Below the pieces are notes generated by a model, which searched no databases, was not told the origin of the DNA, and saw only the letters and a list, made by a program, of their open reading frames with translations. Position numbers and translations under genes: made by a program. From NCBI GenBank assembly GCA_023614405.1, contig CM042692.1, positions 120,955,503 to 121,019,502 on the forward strand: DNA of 64,000 nt. The letters run 5' to 3'. Positions within the stretch are counted from its first letter, which is position 1. Every line of letters begins with the position of its first letter. Positions 11,160 to 22,839 of the stretch are shown in pieces. Source of the DNA: Avena insularis (taxonomy: Eukaryota; Streptophyta; Magnoliopsida; Poales; Poaceae).

Positions 11160-12553
11160 TCATATGTCCAAAACGTATCTAATTTCCCGAACACTTTTGC
11201 TATTATTTCTCCTCTAAACTTGTGTGATTTGGATACAACTAACACGGCCTAACGCTATTTTCAGCAGAATTACTTTGGTGTCTAGTTTTTATGCAGAAAA
11301 TCAACTATCAGGAAAAATCCCGGAAAATATGCCAAAAATCCTATTTCACCAGAAGACTCACGGAGCCAAAAGATGAGACGGAGGAGGGCCACGAGGGGCC
11401 CACACCACCTGGCCGCGCGAGCCAGGTCAGGTCGCGCCAGGGAGTGGTGTGGCCGCCTCGGTAACCCCCTCGGCCTCCCTCTTCGCCTATAAGATGCCTC
11501 TTGACCTAAAAACCCAAGGGAGTTTGACGTTTTTCTATATAGAGTTCCGTTGTGCCGCCACCACCAGATTCCACGAATCGGAACCAGAAACTCCGTTCTG
11601 GCACCCTGCCGGGACGGGGAATTGGAGGATATCATCACCGTTATCATCACCATCGATTTTCCATCAACCATCCATGATTCCCCCATCCATGAGTGAGTAA
11701 TCCCCCGTTGTAGGCTATGGGGATGGTAGGGATTGGATGAGATCATTCATGTAATGGCATCAGATTGTTAGGGCATGGTGCCTAGTATCTATTATTAGTG
11801 CTTTTTGACTTTGTTGCAACTTGTTATGCTTAATGCTTGTCACTAGGGCCCGAGTGCCATGATTTCAGATCTGAACATGTTATTGATTCATGAGGATATT
11901 ATTGTTTATGATCTTACCTGCAAGTTGTATGCACATATTATTGTCCGGAACCAAAGGCCCCGAAGTAACAATAATTGGGATAACCGGAGGGAATGACTTT
12001 GATGTGAGGATCACATGTGTTCATGGAGTGTTAATGCTTTGCTCCGGTGCTCTATTAAAAGGAGCATCTTAATTGCCAGTAGTTCCCTTGAGGCCCGCTA
12101 CAAACGGGCTGGCAGGACAAAAGATGTTGTGCAAGTTCGCATTGCGAGCACGTATGAATATATATGGAACACATGCCTATGATTATTTAGTACTTGGATG
12201 CTTTATCTTATTTATCTACAAATGCCCTATGTCTTGATTGCTATATGAATTGTCTTGTCCATGCAACGCCCTTCCATCCATCCCTATGCCTACCGCACTT
12301 TAATCCTACTGTTTAGTGCAATTGTTACTACTGTCTTTACTTTTACTACTGCTATTACTTTGCTATTGCTACTACAAAACTGTTGCTACTGATAAACTGC
12401 TGTGAGCAATATTGTTTCCAGGTGCAACTGAATTGACAACTCAGTTGTTAAGGCTTATAAATATTCTTTGGCTCCCCTTGTGTCGAATCAATAAATTGTG
12501 TTTCACTTTCCTCGAAAATACTGCGATACACCCCTTATACTTGTGGGTCATCA
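11160..12553 (+). repeat. E1 5' LTR
   Basis: It aligns along its length with 20374-21750 and ends CTTGTGGGTCATCA. A GC-rich inverted-repeat block lies at 11399-11457 and a TATA-like CGCCTATAAGATG at about 11485-11497, which should mark the U3/R boundary. Confidence 0.92.
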
Positions 12554-12564
12554 AGACAATTTTC

Positions 12565-12582
12565 TAGCGTCGTTGTCAGGGA
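12565..12582 (+). other. E1 primer-binding site (tRNA-Asp type, mutated)
   Basis: TAGCGTCGTTGTCAGGGA begins 12 nt after the 5' LTR. It is a degraded form of TGGCGCCGTTGCCGGGGA, the complement of the plant tRNA-Asp 3' end used by many grass Gypsy elements. Confidence 0.7.
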
Positions 12583-12642
12583 GCATAGCTCTATTTATCA
12601 AATTCACATGGAATCACTATTGTTTGCTGCCATCCATTCATC

Positions 12643-14816
12643 ATGGGTGAATCTCGTGATGGAGAAGTTCCTATATTACCATCCACTACAAGGAGAGGTA
12701 CGGTTCTGAACACCTCTGTTGCTCTTGATTCACCATCTGTGATGAGTAATCTCCTTACACCACCACATACACATGCTACACATATTGCTACTTCTGCTAA
12801 ATCTGAAACTTCTGATACTTATGATGCTTCTACTGTGCTTGATAAGAGTGGTTCATTAGATCCTTTCCTAGATGCTACGATTGCTAGATCTATAGCTGGA
12901 AATATTGAAACTCCTAATGAAGATACTACTACACCTGTCAGTTCACCTGAGTCTAGAGAGAGCTATGATATTGAAGACGGATATATAGAAATGACTGATG
13001 AATTTATTAAAGAATGCCAAAACACTCATGGTAGGAGTGATATTAAGAGTCTTCTTGAGAAACATACCGTTAGACTGGACTTCCAAAAAAGCTGCTAAAG
13101 ATTGTGTTGATTGTGTTTTTAGGAAGAGAACTCCCAAAAAAGCTGAGGAATTAATGGCTAAAATAAGCAAGAATTATGATGACTGGACTTCACCTGAGCC
13201 AACTACACCTGAGACAACTATACCTGAATTAACTGTGCCTGAGCCAACACCAACACCAAAGAAGAGGGGAGTTATTGAACTAAATGATGAAGTGGTGAAG
13301 GAAGCTAAGAAATGTCTTAAGGAGAAAGGTATTAAAGCTGAAGACGTAAAGAATTTACCTCCTATAGAAGAATTATGTAAGCCAATCTCCCACTCATCCA
13401 CTATTGAGGTACACTCTCTCCAACATTTTGATGAAGGTGATATTCCTTATTCTAAACCTCCTGATCAATGCTTGGAAGAATTTGATATTTTTATTGTTAA
13501 GCAAGATAATTTTAATAAAAGAGTGCAGAATCATTTGATGGAAAACTCTAGAGCTATTATTGAGTTAAAGGGTATTGTATAAAGAACCTGTAATGATGTT
13601 AAAATGCTTGTTAAACATTTCCAAATGGTTTAAACTCAAATTGATCAGCTCATTAAGGTACAAAAAGATTTGCTAGTTAATGCTTCTAAGGAAAAACAAG
13701 CTTATGAAATTAGAACTAGAAGTGGTGCTGCCACCCAGGATCCTCTATATCCTGAGGGGCATCCTAAAAGAATTGAGCAAGATTCCCAACAAACTGAAGA
13801 TAGAGGTACTTCTTTTAAGAGAAAGAAAAAGAAACATAAAATAGTTGTAGAATCTTCTGAACCTGCTAAAGATCCTAATAGTATATCTGTCTCTGATGCT
13901 AAAACTAAAAGTGGTAATGAGGAAAATGATGCTCCTGATAAAGAAAAAGTTGAAGAAGAACCTGAAAGACACACTAAGAATACTAAATACACTAAGGAAG
14001 ATTTTGTTGCTAATAAACATGGTATGAGAGAGAGCCCTGGGTTCAAAAACCTATGCCTTTTCCTGATAAGAAACACAAGTCAAAGGAAGACGAACACTAT
14101 AATAACTTTGGTGAGTGGATGAAATCTTTATTTTTGCAAATTCCTTTAACTGATGCTATTAAATTACCTCCTTATTCAAAGTATATGAAGGATATTGTCT
14201 CTAATAAAAGGAAGATCCCTAATGAGGAAATTTCTACTTTGCTTGCTAATTATTCGTTTAATGGTAAGGTTCTAAAGAAACTTGGAGACCCAGGGATTCC
14301 AACTATTCCATCTCTATTAAAAATAATTATGTTAGAACTGCCTTGTGTGATTTGGGAGCAGGAGTTAGTGTTATGCCTTTTTCTCTCTACAAAAGACTTC
14401 AATTGGAAAAATTAATACCAACTGATATATCTTTATAAATGGCTGATAAATCTACCACTATTACTGTTGGTATATGTGAGGATGTTCCTGTTCAAGTGGC
14501 TCATAATTTCTTGATATTAACTGACTTTGTTGTGCTTGAAATGCCTGAAGATGATAATATGTCTATTATTCTTGGGAGACTTTTTCTTAATACTGCAAGA
14601 GCTATTATTAATTGCAATCAAGGAAAGGTAACTTTTAATGTTAATCACAGGGAGCATACTGTCTATTTCCCCAAGAAGATTGATAGAAATTATGGCTTAA
14701 ATTCAATTGAAAATATTGAGGGAATCCAAGTTGGAGAAATATATTGTCCCATACCACGAGAAAAATATGAAACTATTATGATTGGGACCATTGCTATCAA
14801 GGTTGAGGTAACATAA
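12643..14816 (+). pseudogene. E1 gag-protease, frameshifted
   Basis: The reading starts MGESRDGEVP at 12643. It shifts frame near 13090, stops at 13580, resumes near 13670 with a KRKKKKHK basic stretch, and shifts again near 14050. A retropepsin follows: the motif DLGAGVS at 14349-14369, one in-frame TAA near 14437, then MADKSTTITVGIC and IILGRLFLNTA (14565-14600). The protease active site is therefore intact while the polyprotein is not. Gag would form the particle and the protease would mature it. Nothing like reverse transcriptase follows, so the pol deletion is real rather than a reading problem. Confidence 0.8.
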
Positions 14817-15189
14817 TCATTTAGTGAAATGCAAAATTTTGTTTCATATAAAATTGTTTTGGTAACAAGACCTGATCAACCTTGTTAACAAAGGGATTTT
14901 AATGAACAAAAACAATGTTTTTACCATGATTATCTTTGCTTACTGTTAGTTTATCCATTTTAAATTTTGCTTTTACCTAGTTTACTTTTCTATTGCTAGT
15001 TTCTTGCATATTAGAGTGTCATTAGAACTTCTTAAGTTTTGGTTTTGTTTTGTTATTGCACCATTCCAAAATTATCTTTCTGCCTGAAAATTATTCATCA
15101 ATACCTGAAAATTGCTAAAAATTAAAGTGTCTCAAAAAATTTCAGAAAATTCATATTAAATTTTTACGTCAAAAGAGGGGTAGAGAAGT

Positions 15190-15320
15190 ACCTGGAGTGA
15201 TCCAGGGAGCCTACCAGGCAGGCACACCACCTGGTGGCACGACCACCCTAGGGGCACGCCTGGCCATCGTGTGGGCCACCCTTGGCCCTCCACTTACTCT
15301 CTCACCTGCTACTCCTTTCT
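15190..15320 (+). promoter_or_regulatory. Internal GC-rich inverted-repeat block in E1
   Basis: CACACCACCTGGTGGC (from 15222) and neighbouring GGCCACCCTTGGCC form a GC-rich block like those in the U3 of the LTRs. It lies about 350 bp upstream of the second ORF and could be an internal promoter; no TATA box is obvious. Confidence 0.4.
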
Positions 15321-15665
15321 CTCTCCCGAGAAAACACCAGTTCATTGCTCAAACTCGCGTTCTTTCTATTCTTGATCGCGATTTTTCGATCTCCTTGCTC
15401 ATCCCCTCTTTGTTGCTGAAATTTGGAGCATTTGTTCTTCGGTATGTGACTCCTTCGCTTGTCCAAGTAGATTTGTGTTTAGTGGATTATATCTTGAGTA
15501 TTTTGCTACTGTAGGTGACAGGTTATGTGAGCTTGTTCAATGCTTAGAGAAATTGATTTGATGCATGTTTAGGCCTCTTGCAAGTCCCTATGAGTAGTTC
15601 CTTTCATTATGTATTCACTTTGCAATCACTTGTATGATGGTTGTCTAAAAATTTCAGAAAAGAAG

Positions 15666-16600
15666 ATGAATGAACACCAACTCAACCAACATGAATTAAG
15701 GGTGCCTGCAGTTGTGAAGGTTCACCATGAGGAGGAAGTCTTTCCCTCTACCTATCCATTCCCCGAATTCATGAGGGCTGCAGGGATTTCTCAAGATTTC
15801 CATACTTTAATTACTAATGCAGGACTGGAGCATTTTGTGGGAGACGAACCTACCCAATATGTGAAACTAACTATGTCTATGGTGCAGGATTTCCGATTTA
15901 GTTGCTCCTTGCCTAACCCCATGGTCCACTACAAAATTTACAATGTAGCTATCGATCTCCCTTTTGATGACTTTTGTGCACCTATTAAAGTACCACAATG
16001 GGGTTCGTGTGGATTATAGAGCGACCTACACTACTCATGGACTTGTACGCAGAAATTTGCCAAGGGAGCCGCTTCTCAAAGGAGAGTGGTAAAATTCGTA
16101 ATATGCATCTCCCGTCTATTCGATACTTTGCCTACTTTATTGCCAAGCGTGTCCTCACTAGGAAAACTGCTAATAAATTATACTCATATGATCTAGCCTT
16201 CATCTCAGCTGCCTTAAAATGAGATAGGACTTATAATTTGGGTGCCTTGATAGCTTTCCGTCTTGCTGCTAATCGCGAGAAAGCTGGAATTTGTGGAGGC
16301 CTCATCGCTTCTCGTTTAATAGCTTTGCATGGTGTAGTGCCTCATCATTTATACCTACAGTTTCCCATAGAGAGGATTGACCTTAATTCCATGATACAAC
16401 ATAAATTTGTTTCTTCTTGGGCTAATTTGAGTGATTTATCTTATGAAATAACCTTCCTCGAGGCTGGTTGGAGAAGGGGTAAGTCCGAGCATGTTGTTCT
16501 TTTGCCTGCATCTGTTTTGTTTAACCTTGATACCAGGGTAGGATGGTCACTCACTGAGGAAGAGCTCGACACATATATGGGGGAGCTCTCCTAGCAAGAG
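15666..16600 (+). pseudogene. Athila ORF1-like protein remnant in E1
   Basis: The first part starts at ATG 15666 (MNEHQLNQHELRVP) with the FPSTYPFPEFMRAAGI segment. A frameshift near 16005 leads to SIRYFAYFIAKRVLTRK. An in-frame TGA at about 16220 is followed by NLGALIAFRLAANREKAGI, GGLIASRLIALHG and LEAGWRRGKSEHV, then a stop at 16594. The pattern resembles the ORF1 family of Athila retrotransposons, which lies outside gag-pol. Its biochemical role is not established. It sits downstream of where pol should be and just upstream of an internal polypurine tract. Confidence 0.6.
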
Positions 16601-16780
16601 CAGGATACTGGAAGGGAGGTTACAGATGATTTGGTCCAGCCCTCGAATGAGGGGGAGTCCTCGTACCGGCAGCCTACCTATGACTGGGGAGTTTCTTCTT
16701 CTTCGCAAGGGCCTAACTACGATCATTCTTATGATGACCCACCGGGTTGGAGTTCCTACCCGCGTTGGGGTTGATACCCA

Positions 16781-16810
16781 CTTAGGCCAAAAGCCTAAGC
16801 TTGGGGGGAG
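16781..16810 (+). other. Internal hairpin plus polypurine tract in E1
   Basis: Arms CTTAGGC (16781-16787) and GCCTAAG (16793-16799) enclose CAAAA. The 3' arm runs straight into AAGCTTGGGGGGAG, the same tract that precedes the 3' LTR. It may act as a second plus-strand primer. Confidence 0.5.
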
Positions 16811-17439
16811 GTACACCGACATCACACTCATCTACATATCATGTTCAGTCGGTACTTTGTATATCCATGTTTCATTTTCTTTTTAGTCTTCGTTCTTGCT
16901 TTATTTCTACTTTCCAAAACACAAAAAGACCAAAAACATTTTTGTTATTTCTCTTTGCTTGCTTCTTTATCTCTTTGCTTGCTTCTTTATCTCTTTGCCT
17001 TGGTTTGCCTCTTTCTTTTAGCTTTGTCTTAATTATTCGAAAAACCCAAAAATATTTCACTTTGCTTGATCTTCCTTTTCATTCTTGCCTTTAAAAATCA
17101 AAAACACCAAAAATATTTTCTGTTCTTCTTTGGTTTTGTGAAATTCGTTGCAGGGTTCAGCAGTCCTCAGTGGAGTTTGGTTTCATGTTATTATTCAAGC
17201 CACACAAGTGAAGGGCAATAATGAAGATTAATGACAACTTGAGGTGTGGTAAGAGGCTGGTAATGAACTCTATTTGTTTTCATTTTTGTACATATACTCA
17301 TTATTGTGGGCATGCTTAGTCTGTTCATGTAAGGTGTATGTTATTTATGGATGCTTAGTAGTTTTTGCTTTCTTATGATTAGCTCCAGCTTGATAATGGT
17401 TTGTAGTATGGCATATGAATGTTTGCTTGCATTGTTCTA
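16811..17439. other. E1 internal noncoding stretch
   Basis: T-rich sequence includes two copies of TTTGCTTGCTTCTTTATCTC at 16962-17001. No gene is supported. Confidence 0.6.
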
Positions 17440-18590
17440 TTTATAACTTGGTATGACATTGTGGTATCCTCCTCTGAATATTTCATTTGAATCGACTTGG
17501 CACATGCTCACACATACATAAGACTGAAACAATAATCAATTAAGCCTCGATGAATTATTTTGCCTCAGGGTTCTTGAATCACTTTCATGCCATAATTAGT
17601 CATGTTTTATTGCAAGCATGATTATGACAGTTATTGCTCTCTCGTTTAGCACTCTCTTTCTATTGCTGGCCTTTACTTGCACTGATTATGAGCTCTACTC
17701 TTGTTTCCAACTCCCCAAAACCAATATTGCCCAAAGTGTCCACCATACCTACCTATTAGCATAATTTGCTATTCCGTGCATATTCAATATGCCTTGTTTT
17801 TTTCCGAATAAAATGTTTGCTTGTTATGAGAAAGTTAGTTAGTAAAGCTCTCACGGACTTGATGGCACACTTTATTTCTTGCATTTAATAAACCTGAACT
17901 ATTGTGACTGTCCATGAAAGTTATATGCTTGCAAATTATAGGCTGGAGATTAGCAGAACCGTGCTATCACGGGGAACACTTTCAAGACCTGTAAATATAT
18001 ACCCAGTTGATATCATGCTCTTTTGTTTACGGATGTCACCGGTGTGAAATAAAAGGGGAGCTTATAAGTCTATGGAGTTATGTATGTGTGTTAGAGAAAC
18101 GCCTGGGCGGCTGGTCTAATCCATGCCTAATCATGATGGAAACCTGTAGCGTAACCATAATGAGCAATCTATGAAGCATTCTTCTTATAAAAAATGAGAG
18201 AGATAGTTATTGAGAAGAAAAAGAAAAAAAGATGAGAAAAGAGGAAAGAGAGAAAAAACACCATTTTCCCATGGTAAATAAGAAGAGGCTGAGATGCTTA
18301 TTATCTGCTTGCCTTGTCATTTTGATATGGGAATTCTTCCGTATCATCGGGCAAGGGGTACCCTGTTGGCGGTTGTCTATGATACGCATGTATTTACTAT
18401 GACAAGAACTTACCGATAACTAAAGTTGAGTAGCATGAGGATCGACCCTCGTACTCAAGAGACATGAGATTTTCAGTTTATGGTATGTCAAGCATATAAA
18501 TCATATTGGACCTCACTTTCACCTTAACCATTTAAAGATGCTTATGATAGGGGCAATGAGAGCTCAAAGCTAATGAGTACCATACTTTCA
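17440..18590 (+). other. Conserved noncoding block, E1 copy
   Basis: Sub-blocks shared with E2 and E3 are: CCACCATACCTACCTATTAG (about 17740), TTAGCAGAACCRTG (17949), a stretch of about 90 bp starting GTTAGAGAAACGCC (18090), GGGGTACCCTGTTGGCGGTT (18355) and GATGCTTATGATAGGGGCAA (18537). Order and spacing are kept in all three elements. There is no shared open frame. Confidence 0.8.
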
Positions 18591-18623
18591 GCATTTGGAA
18601 GCCTTTCAAACCTTGTTCACTTA

Positions 18624-19891
18624 CACTATGTTTGGATGTATGAATTGGAGTCTGGAATCTGGAATTCGGGGGTCAATTTCTGCTGTTTGGGTGCGCTGTG
18701 AATTGTTGCACGAAAACGTTGCCAAATTCCGAGCACCGCTTGCTCGCGTGCTAACTACCCCGCCCGCGATTCGGAGGTCGCACCCTCGGAATCGTTCGGA
18801 AACTCAGCCCCGCGTACCGCTTCGTTAAACTAGAAACAGAACGAGGCACTCGGGAGCTCCTTCTGACGGACAAAAACCATGACCACGACCTTGAGGGACC
18901 GGCGGCGGCGCACTGGTATGCTTCTCCTCGCTCTCCTATCCATCTCCCCTCCCAGCTATACTCTCCCTCCCCACATTCTCCTTCGAGGCCGGCTCGTCGG
19001 ACGTTCGTTTGTCTCCTCCTGTGAGCCCGCCCCTAACCCTAGATCAACCAGGCATTGGAAGGGGAACGACGGCGGTGGCGGCGGCGTCCTGGCCCTCCCT
19101 AAGCCCGCCTCTTCCCTGTCCCTCTACTTTCCATTGCATGAGCTTCTCTCGAAATCTAGCGCGTACTTCCAGAGAATGCCAACGGCAAGCAAGCACTGAA
19201 TCTTTTTTGGTTGTAGTCGTACATGGATTCAGTTGTTCACTGCTTTAGTTTAACAATTATTATTGTTTCATACATGCAGGTAGATGCATGAGTTAGTTCT
19301 AGAAATTCGCACTAGCTGTGAAGTATCGGGATTTTCAGCAAGCGGTGTAGTACAAGGAAAAAACGCTTTACCTGACAGGCAGGAGCTCTTGCACTGCCTG
19401 CTTGGTGCTTTTGTAGAGACATTTTGATTCGATGCATGAAATACAGATGACCACGTAGGGGTGATGAGTCTATCCATCGTTGTATAAAATTTGAGATGAC
19501 AATGTCCTGCTACCGCAGAAAGCACAAGAATAGCTGCTGGAGATGATACATAAGCATTATAGAACGAACGTGTCCGGCTCGCTTGGATCCCTCTCCTAAT
19601 GCGCTTCAGTTTATGTTCTCCAAACTCGTATATAAATATTATAATATACAGATCTATTTTTCATATATTTACACATGTTTATGTTGTCCAAACTCAATAA
19701 AATATCAAATTCCATAGTTTGTACATCCAAACATGAATTAGAATTATAGACCACACTTTGATTCCAATGACAAATACCAAGCACACCCAAACAACAGAAT
19801 TAGAATTGAAAGTCATTTCATTTTCATCTTGGATTTGGAATTTCCACTCTAATTCAATTCCAAGCCTAAATTCCTACATCCAAACACATCA
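18624..19891. mobile_element. H2: Harbinger-type element inserted in E1
   Basis: Ends are near-inverted: TGTTTGGATGTATGAATT on the left and AATTCCTACATCCAAACA on the right, flanked by TTA (18621-18623 and 19892-19894). The flanking E1 sequence lines up with uninterrupted E2 and E3, which supports insertion. Its 3' part matches H1 (10990-11159 and 21756 onward). The centre (18700-19290) is GC-rich with short open frames and a splice-acceptor-like tract before CAG near 19279, so it may hold a captured gene piece. No transposase is seen. Confidence 0.65.
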
Positions 19892-20333
19892 TTACTTGTT
19901 GAGTCATCACTTATTCTATGAGCACTTTCTTGAGAGCATAATTATCATTCTTAGTGTAATGTGCTTGTCTCAAAACTTGGTTAATTGTGTCATGACTTTG
20001 ATACTTGTATCTTTGATATCTTTACTTCTAGTCTTCACTTGAACTTCAGAGGTGCCTCGGCATTTATGTTTGCTCTACAATCAAAGGCAAGCGAGATACC
20101 ACTCTATCATACTTTTTTATGAGCATTGCAATGTTGCTTATATTTATGTTTCATGCTACTTACTATTTTTAAGTTGAAATCTCTTCATAGCTTGCAATGA
20201 CTATTAAGTAAACTTATTTGCATACTCTTTATTATGAATTGCTTAAGTAGTTGATCATATGCTGAGAATATATACATCTTATAAAGCAAATATGTTCGTG
20301 AAAGCTCTTTTATCGCACTTAGTTTTCAACTGA

Positions 20334-20373
20334 ATTGCTTGAGGACAAGCAATAAGCTAAGCTTGGGGGGAGT
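20334..20373 (+). other. E1 terminal hairpin and polypurine tract
   Basis: Arms ATTGCTTG (20334-20341) and CAAGCAAT (20346-20353) enclose AGGA. The tract AAGCTTGGGGGGAG (20359-20372) follows, ending one base before the 3' LTR. The tract primes plus-strand DNA synthesis; the role of the hairpin is unknown. Confidence 0.85.
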
Positions 20374-21750
20374 TGATACGTCCAAAACGTATCTACTTTC
20401 CCGAACACTTTTGCTATTGTTTCTCCTCTAAACTTGTGTGATTTAGATACAACTAACACAGACTAATGCTGTTTTCAGCAGAATTACCTTGGTGTCTAGT
20501 TTTTGTGCAGAAAATCAACTATCAGGAAAAATTCCAGAAAATATGCCAAAAATCCTATTTCACCAGAAGACCCACGGAGCCAGAAGACGAGACGGAGGAG
20601 GGCCACGAGGGGCCCACACCACCTGGCCGCGCGGGCTAGGCCAGCCCGCGCCAGGGAGTGGTGTGGTCGCCTCGGGCACCGCTCGGCCTCCCTCTTCACC
20701 TATAAGATGCCTCTTGACCTAAAAACCAAGGGGGGGTTCGACGTTTTTCCAGATAGAGTTCCACTGCGCCGCTACCACCAGATTCCGTGAATCGGAACTA
20801 GAAACTCCGTTCTGGCACCCTACCGGGACAGAGAATTGGAGGAGATCATCACCGTCATCATCACCATCGCTTCTCCATCAACCATCCATGATTCCCCCAT
20901 CCATGAGTGAGTAATCCCCCGCTGTAGGCTATGAGGATGGTAGGGATTGGATGATATCGTTCATGTAATGGCATTAGATTGTTAGGGCATGATGCCTAGT
21001 ATCTATTAGTAGTGCTTTTTGACTTTGTTGCAACTTGTTATGTTTAATGCTTGTCACTAGGGCCCGAGTGCCATGATTTCAGATCTGAACATGTTATTGA
21101 TTTATGAGGATATTATTGTTTATGATCTTACCTGCAAGTTGTATACACATATTATTGTCCAGAACCAAAGACCCCGAAGTGAAAATAATTAGGATAACCG
21201 GAGGGAATGACTTTGATGTGAGGATCACATATGCTTACGGAGTGTTAATGCTTTGCTCCGGTGCTTTATTAAAAGGAGCACCTTAATTGGCAGTAGTTCC
21301 CTTGAGGCCCCGCTGCAAATGGGCTGGCAGGACAAAAGATGTTGTGCAAGTTCTCATTGCGAGCACGTATGACTATATATGGAACACATGCCTATGATTA
21401 TTTAGTACTTGGATGCTTTATCTTATTTATCTGCAAATGCCATATGTCTTGATTGCTATATGAATTGTCTTGTCCATACAATGCCCTTCTATCCATGCCT
21501 ATGCCTACCGCGCTTTAATCCTACTGTTTACTGCAATTGTTACTATTATCTTTACTTTTACTACTGCTATTACTTTGTTATTGCTACTGATAAACTGTTG
21601 TGAGCAAGATTATTTCCAGGTGCAGCTGAATTGACAACTCAGTTGTTAAGGCTTATAAATATTTTTTAGCTCTCCTTGTGTCGAATTAATAAATTGGGTT
21701 TCACTTTTCTCGAAAATACCGTGATATACCCCTATACTTGTGGGTCATCG
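20374..21750 (+). repeat. E1 3' LTR
   Basis: It starts TGATACGTCC and ends TGGGTCATCG, where the final base is mutated from the expected A. The GC-rich inverted repeat is at about 20611-20669, with CACCTATAAGATG just after it. Confidence 0.92.
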
Positions 21751-21755
21751 ATGAC

Positions 21756-21857
21756 ATGCACATCCAAACAACAACTTTGTAATTAGTGACAATTGTATTT
21801 CCAACTTAGTTTTGGTATTCCCACTCTAGTTCAGGTGAATGCATACATCAAAACGAT
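21756..21857. mobile_element. Harbinger element H1, right end after the E1 insertion
   Basis: ACATCCAAACAACA (21760) and CCACTCTAGTTCA match the last 100 bp of H2 (19780-19890), ending near TACATCAAAACGATG. This is the missing right end of H1. Confidence 0.55.
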
Positions 21858-22178
21858 GCGTAAGTGAAGTACTATGTGTAGAAAGTACGAACGTTCCAAA
21901 AGTGTCCCTTTTGTGTAATACCGATGTTGTTCATTGTGGATGTGTTGAACATATTTGTATCCTAAACTTCGGTGATCTGTGGTGTAAAGTAGATAGTAAA
22001 AGAAATTAAAAAAATGAGCAGGCCCAATACGGTGACGAGTACGCGGTGCAAATATCGGGTGGCAATGGCAATGTACAGGATTTTCAGCTCGCCTAGCCTA
22101 GGCTCATTTTCCAAAGGAGATATCTGACATGTTTTATTGGGTCCAAACTAAAGCATGTTTCAACGTTGTTTTCATTAA
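21858..22178. other. Intergenic, nothing recognised
   Basis: No open frame or repeat boundary could be supported here. Confidence 0.5.
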
Positions 22179-22798
22179 GAGCAAGTCCAGCAACTTACCT
22201 AAGTTTCCCCCCTATATCTCCCCGTAGGGGCCTTCCCTACAAAGATACTTCCCCTATATTTTGCCTGTCTCTAGCAACCCCTCTATATACTCTCCCTATA
22301 TCACATTCACTCTTATTTTAGCTATATTTTGAATCGGTTATTTTTGTAGCGACCCTAATTTGTACGATTATATATCTCAAAAATCGGTTATTTGGTCAAC
22401 TCCTTCTCCCGCCTCTCCGATCTGGCCCTCCCTTTTGTGCACCTCCCCTCTTCCTCTCCCATCTCCTCCCTACCGCGAGACCTTGCCCGCACGTGAATCC
22501 CTGCCGCTGCCCTGCCTCCACCACATCCACCATCTGGATCGATTTGGACGAAAATTGAATAAAAGGAAGGAGACCGACGACATGGTGGCAGGAGGAAGTT
22601 TCTGGGACCAAATTGTTGCTCCCGTCGACGGATAGGGGAGGCCTCCACCGCCCCGATGTGTAGGGAAAACTGGGGGCTGGGTAGGGGATGTGGAAGGATT
22701 GGGGCGATAGGAAGGGGCGTTGCTGGAGGGTGATTTTTCACCCTCTCTCCCCTATTTTGTGTATCGGGGAGGTTGGTGGTTACCTGCTGGAATTGCTC
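22179..22798. mobile_element. 620-bp MITE / non-autonomous DNA transposon
   Basis: Terminal inverted repeats are GAGCAAGTCCAGCAACTTACC on the left and, read from the right end, GAGCAATTCCAGCAGGTAACC. Flanks are TAA and CAA, one mismatch from a 3-bp Harbinger-type duplication. The interior is C- and T-rich with no transposase. Confidence 0.65.
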
Positions 22799-22839
22799 CA
22801 AGGACCAAAAGTCTATCATGTCATCGTGGATCCCCATTT

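Larger units (their letters stand above)
11160..21750 (+). mobile_element. E1: pol-less Athila-like Gypsy LTR retrotransposon
   Basis: Two LTRs (11160-12553 and 20374-21750) flank an internal region with primer site, gag-protease remnant, an Athila ORF1-like remnant, a noncoding block and a polypurine tract. The target duplication is ATGGC (11155-11159) against ATGAC (21751-21755), one mismatch. No reverse transcriptase, RNase H or integrase is present, so movement would have required a partner. The 5' LTR start is mutated (TCATATGTCC where the 3' LTR has TGATACGTCC). A Harbinger-type element (18624-19891) is inserted near the 3' end. The LTR style suggests a Triticeae Athila-lineage family, but the family name was not determined. 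Confidence 0.9.

Noticed and set aside
18090..18180. tRNA-like or small RNA gene in the conserved block
   Set aside because: No cloverleaf with T-arm and acceptor pairing could be drawn by eye. It was kept only as a conserved noncoding signal.
22360..22635. 91-aa ORF in the MITE
   Set aside because: It lies between the inverted repeats with low-complexity C/T-rich composition and no domain.
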